Assembly: GCA_964519995.1 (NCBI GenBank)
Contig: CAZFLY010000032.1
Coordinates: 1-30,463, forward strand
Origin: CAZFLY01 sp964519995
Lineage (GTDB): Bacteria > Planctomycetota > Phycisphaerae > Sedimentisphaerales > Anaerobacaceae
DNA length: 30,463 nt
Direction of reading: 5' to 3'
The position numbers and the translations under genes were made by a program. Shown in pieces: positions 7,995-13,656 of this stretch; the stretch's first letter is position 1, and each line of letters starts with the position of its first letter. The notes below the pieces were generated by a model. It did no database searches. It was given only the letters and a program-made list of their open reading frames with translations, and had not been told where the DNA came from.

Positions 7995-9176
7995 CTATTT
8001 GATTATTCCAAGCTCCTTATGCTTGGCCAAAATACTATTAGCCAATTTATCAAGCGCAGAAAAGTCTTCGTCCTTCGGATAACCTTTCGCAATTACCGGC
8101 TCAAGAACCTCAACTTTAAGATTTGGTATCAGTCCTGTCAATTGCTCGACCATTTTGCCGCCCCAGCCATACGAGCCGATGATCGATGCAAATTTGGTCT
8201 TTGGCCTAAGCGCGTTTGCAAGCATCGCTGCGTAAGCAGCGTTCGGATGAGCGCCAGTCAGCACTGTGGGCGAACCTATCACAATCGTCGCCGCGTCAAC
8301 CAGTGACATAGCCAGTTCCCCAATATCACTTACCGTAAGGTCGAACTGCCTGACGCCTATACTCCGCCCAATCAGCGCATCAACAAAGTGTTCCACCATC
8401 TTTCGCGTGCTGTCGTGCATCGACACATACGCAACTACCACCTCATTTTTAACCTTGTCACTAACCCAGTCCTTATACGCATTGATGATAAACTGAGGCT
8501 TATCATAAATGGGCCCATGACTCGGCGCAATCATATCGATATCCAATGGCTTTATCTTTTCCAGGTTCTTCTGAATAGGCGTGCGAAAAGGCATCATTAT
8601 CTCGGCGTAGTATCTCTTCGCCGACTCATAAACGCGTGCTTCATCATCTACAAACAGGCTGCTCGTAGCAAGATGCGAGCCGAAGAAATCACACGGAAAT
8701 AGAATTCTGTCCTCCTTTAGATACGTGCCAAACGTCTCAGGCCAGTGCACCCAAGGCAGATATATAAACTGCAATGTCTTGTCTCCCAGTGACAGTGTCT
8801 GGCCATCTTCTACAGTAATGAAATCGTCATCTTCGATACCTAAAAGGTCTATTAGCATCGCCCTGCACTTTGGATTGGTTACAACCTTGGCGTCCGGATA
8901 CAGCGCCAGTACATCCGGTATCGCACCCGAATGGTCCTGCTCGGCATGATGAGCGACGACATAATCAATCTTGTCGATGCCCAGCGAGAAAAGATTGCCA
9001 ATCAAGACCTCGGCCTTTGTTGGATCGACAGTATCAAGCAACGCTATCTTCTCACTGCCTTTTATCAGATAAGCATTATAGCTCGTTCCATCCGGCAGCG
9101 GAATAAGTTCATCGAACAGCCGTCTGTCCCAGTCTATTGCTCCTACAGTCAAGATGTTTTCTTTAATCTTTCGCAT
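7995..9176 (-). CDS. fprA: A-type flavodiiron protein (oxygen / NO reductase)
   Basis: Reduces O2 to water or NO to N2O in the cytoplasm using a diiron site and FMN. The metallo-beta-lactamase-like domain (about residues 1-250) shows the diiron ligand signature HAEQDHSG, then PWVHWPETF, the bridging Asp in PCDFFGSH and the His in APSHGPIY. The flavodoxin domain (about 250-393) shows VVVAYVSMHDSTRKM for the FMN phosphate loop and GSYGWGGKMVEQL. The start at 9176 (MRKIKENIL) is chosen because AGGAG lies 9 bases upstream; the open frame extends seven codons further, but through that ribosome site. The 393-residue length is typical. It sits 43 bases after sodN-tpx. The Hrb-like protein in the same operon is the likely electron donor. 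Confidence 0.94.
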   Translation of the reverse strand: MRKIKENILTVGAIDWDRRLFDELIPLPDGTSYNAYLIKGSEKIALLDTVDPTKAEVLIGNLFSLGIDKIDYVVAHHAEQDHSGAIPDVLALYPDAKVVTNPKCRAMLIDLLGIEDDDFITVEDGQTLSLGDKTLQFIYLPWVHWPETFGTYLKEDRILFPCDFFGSHLATSSLFVDDEARVYESAKRYYAEIMMPFRTPIQKNLEKIKPLDIDMIAPSHGPIYDKPQFIINAYKDWVSDKVKNEVVVAYVSMHDSTRKMVEHFVDALIGRSIGVRQFDLTVSDIGELAMSLVDAATIVIGSPTVLTGAHPNAAYAAMLANALRPKTKFASIIGSYGWGGKMVEQLTGLIPNLKVEVLEPVIAKGYPKDEDFSALDKLANSILAKHKELGIIK

Positions 9177-9219
9177 CGTTACCATCTCCTGCATCATCAG
9201 GTTCAGACGCGATGCAATT

Positions 9220-10263
9220 TTATGACGTCAATTCTTTAACGGCTTTGAGTACAGCTTCGTAGTCAGGTTCGTGTGCGATTTCCTCTACGATCTGGATGTA
9301 CCTGACGATTCCCTGTTTGTCCACGACAAAGATTGCGCGTGCAAGCAAACGCAGTTCGTCTATTAACACTCCGTAAGCCTTGCCAAAGGTTGCGGCTCGA
9401 TAGTCCGACAGTGTCTGCACATTCTCGACGCCTGCCGCGCCGCACCATCGCTTTTGAGCAAATGGTAAATCCATGCTTATCGTGAGCACCGCCACATTAT
9501 CACCAAGCCGTTGGGACTCTTCGTTGAACCTGCGAGTCTCGGTATCACACACCGACGTATCCAAAGAGGGCACAGAGCTGATAATGAGCACTTTACCGCG
9601 AAAAGCCGATAGCTTCACCGGCGACATATCATTGGCAATCACCTCAGCATCCGGTGCCGGCTCGCCAACATTAACCTGCTTGCCGACCAGCGTCACGGCC
9701 TCACCCTTCATCGTAACTTGTCTGTGCTTATCCATAATCGGCCCCTTTCTCTCTACGCCTACGTCTGTGCCGTAACTGTGTTCGTGCTCAGCCTCATTAA
9801 AATACAAACCCCGGAACTTATCTAACAAGACCCTGAGCTTCTCCACGTTTGCGGCATCTGTTGTCTGCTTGGTTTTCATCGCATAGATAAGCATCTCATG
9901 CAACACGGATAGCTTATCCAGGTACTCATGACGGGCCTCGGCATTGTTTTCAGCCGGTAACTTTATCCGCTGAGACATGAAGTAGTATGTCACAATGTCG
10001 CTGAACTGGTCCGCATGGTAGTCTTTATTCTGCACCCAGCGGATGAGCTGGTTCATGTCGGACTTTGACTGTGCCGAGAGCTCAATAATGGCTTTTCTGG
10101 ATTTCTCTATCGTGGTTATATGCTCGCTGAGCATATCGAACCGCATCTGGTCGTCATAGATACCGCATGGTATCTGGCAGTGTCCAAACGCAGCTGGACC
10201 GGCACATAACACTCCCAAAATGACTGCATACACGACAGTATTTGTCGACATCTGTGCTCTCAT
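9220..10263 (-). CDS. Nickel superoxide dismutase fused to thiol peroxidase (SodN-Tpx)
   Basis: One 347-residue frame joins two antioxidant enzymes. Residues 1-27 are a hydrophobic leader ending AAFG. Cleavage there would expose H28 as the N-terminus of HCQIPCGIY, the nickel hook of NiSOD (His1, Cys2 and Cys6 of the mature protein). The NiSOD helices run to about residue 155. After a linker rich in His and Glu, residues 177-347 form a complete atypical 2-Cys thiol peroxidase: PSLDTSVCDTETRRF holds the peroxidatic Cys, QKRWCGAAG the resolving Cys and LARAIFVVDKQG the conserved Arg. Superoxide would become peroxide and then water. The start at 10263 follows a G-rich site. The frame is open 57 codons further upstream but overlaps rubrerythrin, so that part is discarded. 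M177 (ATG 9733-9735) has its own GAAAGGGG site 6 bases upstream, so free Tpx may also be made. A lost stop codon is the simplest origin. Confidence 0.9.
   Translation of the reverse strand: MRAQMSTNTVVYAVILGVLCAGPAAFGHCQIPCGIYDDQMRFDMLSEHITTIEKSRKAIIELSAQSKSDMNQLIRWVQNKDYHADQFSDIVTYYFMSQRIKLPAENNAEARHEYLDKLSVLHEMLIYAMKTKQTTDAANVEKLRVLLDKFRGLYFNEAEHEHSYGTDVGVERKGPIMDKHRQVTMKGEAVTLVGKQVNVGEPAPDAEVIANDMSPVKLSAFRGKVLIISSVPSLDTSVCDTETRRFNEESQRLGDNVAVLTISMDLPFAQKRWCGAAGVENVQTLSDYRAATFGKAYGVLIDELRLLARAIFVVDKQGIVRYIQIVEEIAHEPDYEAVLKAVKELTS
9735..9752 (-). promoter_or_regulatory. Internal ribosome binding site for a free Tpx product
   Basis: On the minus strand GAAAGGGG is followed by six bases and ATG (9735-9733), in frame with the fusion. 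The product from this ATG would be 171 residues, a normal full length for Tpx, so this may be the ancestral tpx start kept inside the fusion. Confidence 0.5.
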
Positions 10264-10285
10264 TTTCCACCCCCTTATTCGACTA

Positions 10286-10858
10286 TTAGTAATTGGTCGC
10301 CTCGAGTTCAAAATGAGCCTGCGGATGCGCGCACGCCGGGCAGACATTAGGTGGCTCTGTCCCTTCGTGGACATACCCGCAGTTTCTGCATACCCATCGC
10401 GTTGGCTTTTCACGCTTGAATACCTTACCATCATTGATATTCTTCACTAATGCGAGGTATCTTTGCTCATGCCTCTTCTCAGCAACAGCGATCTTTCTAA
10501 AAACCGCTGCAATCTCAGCAAATCCTTCCTTGTCCGCAACCTCTGCAAACTGCGGATACATCTCAGTATTCTCATAATGTTCACCAGCCGCGGCTGCCTT
10601 TAGATTTTCCAGTGTCGTTCCAATCACGCCAGCTGGAAACGCTGCTGTAATCTCAACCTCGCCGCCTTCAAGGAACTTGAACTCCCGCTTGGCGTGCTCT
10701 TTTTCCTGGTTCGCCGTCTCCTCAAAAATCGCCGCTATTTGCTCGTAGCCCTCTTTTCTCGCTTGGCTGGCAAAATATGTATATCGATTCCTCGCCTGCG
10801 ATTCTCCTGCAAATGCAGTTAGCAAATTCTTCTCAGTTTCTGTGCCTATAACACTCAT
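10286..10858 (-). CDS. rbr: Rubrerythrin
   Basis: A 190-residue cytoplasmic peroxidase of anaerobes that reduces H2O2 to water. The ferritin-like diiron domain spans about residues 1-145, with ligands in AFAGESQARNRYTYFA, ETANQEKEHAKREF, GEHYENTEMYPQFAE and VAEKRHEQRYLAL. A C-terminal rubredoxin domain holds CRNCGY and CPACAHP, supplying electrons to the diiron site. The start follows AGGGAGGTAATGT. It is the first gene after perR (53-base gap) and 22 bases before sodN-tpx. PerR control is typical for rbr in Clostridium and Desulfovibrio relatives, but no clear PerR box was found immediately upstream. Confidence 0.96.
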   Translation of the reverse strand: MSVIGTETEKNLLTAFAGESQARNRYTYFASQARKEGYEQIAAIFEETANQEKEHAKREFKFLEGGEVEITAAFPAGVIGTTLENLKAAAAGEHYENTEMYPQFAEVADKEGFAEIAAVFRKIAVAEKRHEQRYLALVKNINDGKVFKREKPTRWVCRNCGYVHEGTEPPNVCPACAHPQAHFELEATNY

Positions 10859-10911
10859 ACATTACCTCCCTTATTCAAATTCCTTATATTTGCATACAGT
10901 GCTCAATTCTT

Positions 10912-11379
10912 TCATGTTTTATTCTTTCTGCAAACATCGCAGATGCCTTCAAAATACACAGCTTTTCTGAGAATAGTGAATTTCCTGCCAATCTCTCGTG
11001 GAACTGAGATATTGTCAAACTCCCTGCAGTGAAAATCAACAATTCTTTTACACTTTACGCACTTAAAATGCTGGTGGTTGTTCTGGTCTGCGTCATATCT
11101 CCTGACATCTCCCGATCCTTCAACAATAAATGCCGCTCCTATATCGCTCAGCGTCAATAATGTCCGATTAACAGTATCCAGTGATATGTTAGGCATAACT
11201 TGCCTCACTTCTCTATACACCGTTTCCGCAGAGGGGTGCTCTTTGGATTGTACAAGCAATTCATATATGGCCATCCTCTGTGGCGTTACCCGCAGTCCCA
11301 TTCGCCTGCACAACCGCTTGAATTCATCGAGCTTTTGCTGCAATTGCCTGCGGCCAATCTTCTTCGCCATCTTAACCAT
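10912..11379 (-). CDS. perR: Fur-family peroxide-sensing repressor, PerR-like
   Basis: A 155-residue metal-dependent repressor. The winged helix covers about residues 20-85 (RVTPQRMAIYELL, EHPSAETVYREV and the recognition helix around LDTVNRTLLTL). The regulatory metal site fits PerR: His in KEHPS, Asp in GSGDVRRYD, the HQH pair before FKCVKC and the Asp of RIVDF, where Fur usually has Glu. Two CxxC pairs (CVKC and CDVC) form the structural zinc site. It probably represses its own operon and is inactivated by peroxide oxidation of the His ligands. The start is ATG 11379, with GAGG six bases upstream; the frame extends to a TTG at 11397 that would include that site. The gene is divergent from the pentapeptide channel, with a palindrome between them. 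Confidence 0.9.
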   Translation of the reverse strand: MVKMAKKIGRRQLQQKLDEFKRLCRRMGLRVTPQRMAIYELLVQSKEHPSAETVYREVRQVMPNISLDTVNRTLLTLSDIGAAFIVEGSGDVRRYDADQNNHQHFKCVKCKRIVDFHCREFDNISVPREIGRKFTILRKAVYFEGICDVCRKNKT

Positions 11380-11462
11380 CAAAAACCTCACAGCCAATCG
11401 TAAATCTGACTTATATGATTAATGAACTCATACCTCAAAAAATCCTCAGCAACTATAGCTTG

Positions 11463-11494
11463 TAGGAGCTATTACTATATAGTATTTACTCCTA
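11463..11494. promoter_or_regulatory. 32-bp imperfect palindrome, candidate PerR operator / promoter
   Basis: TAGGAG and CTCCTA flank an AT-rich core with the perfect palindrome ACTATATAGT (11474-11483). It lies 84 bases upstream of the perR start and about 190 upstream of the channel gene. The core resembles a PerR box in size and AT content but does not match TTATAATnATTATAA closely. It could also supply -10 elements. The rest of the 11380-11685 intergenic region holds no recognisable gene. Confidence 0.45.
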
Positions 11495-11685
11495 CTTTCA
11501 ATAATTGTTTTTCATTTTTTTAAAATACTCAAACTGACCGATCCCTTGTGTCATCCCTGCGAAGTGCGTGTTTAGCCAGATGTGGCATAAAATGAGTCCA
11601 AGAGAATTGCGAATGACAACTAGCGAGGCAAGGGCCGTTAGGTGAGGCAGTCTCATACAATACAGTTTTTCAAACGGAGTTTGGT

Positions 11686-12750
11686 ATGAGCGGAGAAAAC
11701 GAAAAGCAATCGAGATCCGAAAAGGAACAGGCCACGCCTACACGCATGTTCAGCCAAAAGCAGTACGATATTCTCAAACGTTGCTCAGCAAAGAAGAACA
11801 TAACCGAATGGAACCAGTGGCGTACAAAGCATTTTGACGAAGAGATTCTGCTTGAAGGTGCCGACCTTGTTGTAGCCAATCTGCAAAAGGCCGACCTTGT
11901 GGAAGCCAATCTACAAAAAGCCGACCTTGGGGGAGCCAATCTGCAAGAGGCCAAACTTTTGAGAGCCAATCTGCAAGAGGCCAAACTTTGGGTAACTAAT
12001 CTACAAGAGGCCAAACTTCAGGAAGCCAATCTGCAAGAGGCCGACCTTGGGGAAGCCAATCTGCAAAAGGCCGACCTTCAGCGAGCTAATCTGCAAGGCA
12101 CGAATTTCGAGTTAGCAATTGTGGATGGTTCTACACTAATTAAGCCATGGGCATTCGACCGATTCACTAACTTCACAGGTGTCGGCCTTAATAACGCACG
12201 CGTGGAACCAGGTACAAAGCAATTGCTGGAATACAACATCAGACGCATGAGATGGGAACAGTGGTATAAGGAACATCCGAAGCTAAAATCGGTGGTGAAG
12301 CCTTTTTGGTGGATGAGTGATTATGGATTGTCTACAGGGCGGATAATAGTGACCTTCTTCGGCTTGGCTCTTATCTTCGCTAACGTCTATTACTGTTGGG
12401 GACGCATAGCTCCTCCGGGGATTATTAGTGACCTATTTGTAGAAACGCAAGCTACAGGCGAGCAGGTAATCGTACAATGGTGGCTGGTTCCTTTAAGGAC
12501 TCTTTACTTTTCAATCGTTACGATGACAACGCTTGGCTTTGGGGATATGTATGCTAAGAGCCAGAGCTTCTTCGGACATCTGCTCCTTATGGTCCAGGTG
12601 CTTTTGGGGTATGTTCTACTTGCTGCTCTTGTAACGCGTTTCGCAGTACTATTTACAGGTGGCGGGCCTGCTGGGCATTTCCCCGCTGAAGAAAAATCGG
12701 AGGAACAAGGAACCGAAACCGATCAGACCGACCATAACGAGCAGCTATAA
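11686..12750 (+). CDS. Pentapeptide-repeat protein with a two-helix potassium-channel-like pore
   Basis: A 354-residue membrane protein. Residues about 55-145 are pentapeptide repeats of the A(N/D)LQxA type, forming a right-handed beta-helix in the cytoplasm. The C-terminal part is an Ion_trans_2-type pore: a first membrane helix at about 218-238, a pore loop with the selectivity filter TTLGFGD (281-287), and a second helix at about 296-323. TLGFGD fits a K+ channel filter of the GFGD subclass. The tail is acidic. CGGAG lies six bases before the ATG. The gene is divergent from perR and 20 bases upstream of the GH97 chimera. The repeat part is built from unusually uniform 30-bp DNA units. Channel activity and any gating link to oxidative stress are inferences. 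Confidence 0.88.
   Translation: MSGENEKQSRSEKEQATPTRMFSQKQYDILKRCSAKKNITEWNQWRTKHFDEEILLEGADLVVANLQKADLVEANLQKADLGGANLQEAKLLRANLQEAKLWVTNLQEAKLQEANLQEADLGEANLQKADLQRANLQGTNFELAIVDGSTLIKPWAFDRFTNFTGVGLNNARVEPGTKQLLEYNIRRMRWEQWYKEHPKLKSVVKPFWWMSDYGLSTGRIIVTFFGLALIFANVYYCWGRIAPPGIISDLFVETQATGEQVIVQWWLVPLRTLYFSIVTMTTLGFGDMYAKSQSFFGHLLLMVQVLLGYVLLAALVTRFAVLFTGGGPAGHFPAEEKSEEQGTETDQTDHNEQL
11851..12110 (+). repeat. Tandem 30-bp repeats within the channel gene
   Basis: About eight and a half units of 30 bp, each coding two pentapeptides, run head to tail. Each unit is close to GCCAATCTGCAAAAGGCCGA plus a variable tail, so matching positions recur every 30 bases. The near-identity at DNA level suggests recent slippage or unequal crossover, and copy number may vary between strains. 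Confidence 0.9.
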
Positions 12751-12770
12751 AAGGAGAAAAAAAACAAGAC

Positions 12771-13580
12771 ATGAAGACGATAAAGGAATTCTGGCAGCAC
12801 GAGAACGGTAAAATCTATGCAGTCGAGAGCACGACGTTCGGAAAAATAATCGGCGGCGATGGACAGCCCATGATGAAATATTATATAGACATATTAAAAG
12901 ATGCCGCGAAGTATAATCTCGCTATGAATTTTCATGGCTCAACTTTTCCAAGGGGATGGTATAGAACCTATCCTAATTTAGTGAGTATGGAGGCAATTAA
13001 AGGAGAAGAATATGTAACTTTTGGACAGATCTTTGCAGATCAACAACCTTCTCATTGCACGGTCATTCCGTTTACAAGAAACCTTTTTGATCCGATGGAT
13101 TTAACTCCAGTGAACTTCTCCGGCACACCGCACGTAACACGCAGAACTACCGGCGGTTTTGAAATAGCTTTATCTGTTATTTTTACTTCAGGTATACAGC
13201 ATATTGCCGAAACACCAACCGGGATGGCATCTCAAAAAGATTTTGTTAAGGAATATATGAGCTTTTTACCCGAAAGTTGGGATGATGTGAAATTTATCGA
13301 TGGTTTCCCCGGGAAATTTGTTGTATTGGCAAGAAAAAAAGGGGAAAGATGGTACATAGCAGGTATTAATGGAGAAAATTCTGAACGCACTGTAACGCTG
13401 AATGTTCCTTTCATTAGTAATAAATCCAAAGGCATTCTCACCACCGATGTGGTTGGTGCAAAAGACTTTTCAGAAAGTGATGTGGATTTTTCGGTATCAA
13501 TCGAAATTACGATGTATCCTTATGGAGGATTTGTCATTAAAACCATTTTAGAAGGAGATAAAACTGATGTAAATAAATAG
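12771..13580 (+). pseudogene. GH97 C-terminal fragment fused to an unrelated N-terminus
   Basis: A 269-residue chimera. From about residue 30 it matches the later part of the GH97 catalytic barrel and its C-terminal beta domain: KYNLAMNFHGSTFPRGW, RTYPNLVSMEAIKGEE, VIPFTRNLFDPMDLTPV, ALSVIFTSGIQHIAETP and WYIAGINGENSERTVTL. GH97 enzymes (alpha-glucosidases and alpha-galactosidases) are usually about 650-700 residues. Here the N-terminal sandwich and the first half of the barrel are gone, so activity is unlikely. Residues 1-28 (MKTIKEFWQHENGKIYAVES onward) look like the start of a different small protein, which I cannot name with certainty. That start has a strong AAAAGGAG site, in the style of the channel gene before it. 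The fusion point near 12855 is therefore the left edge of the Bacteroidota-like block. Confidence 0.82.
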
Positions 13581-13614
13581 ATTACTTCAGTTAACAAAAT
13601 CACAAGGTGATAAT

Positions 13615-13656
13615 ATGAGAAAAGAATTAGTGTTTATTGTGAGCCTTTTTTTGTGA
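13615..13656 (+). other. Broken signal peptide of the GH3 gene (T-tract frameshift)
   Basis: ATG at 13615, after AAGGTG, starts MRKELVFIVSLFL and stops at TGA 13654-13656. The tract of seven T at 13646-13652 sits at the break. With eight T the frame would read MRKELVFIVSLFFVINSFGQ, a complete signal peptide running straight into the GH3 protein. This is a one-base loss in a homopolymer: a true frameshift, a phase-variable switch or a sequencing error. Confidence 0.75.

Noticed and set aside
10264..10434. Upstream 57-codon extension of the SodN-Tpx frame
   Set aside because: It overlaps the rubrerythrin 3' end, is Arg-rich without family character, and a good start with a ribosome site exists at 10263.
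11851..12110. Regular 30-bp repeats that might be read as a CRISPR array
   Set aside because: There are no unique spacers, the period is 30 bp end to end, and the repeats translate as pentapeptides in an intact gene.
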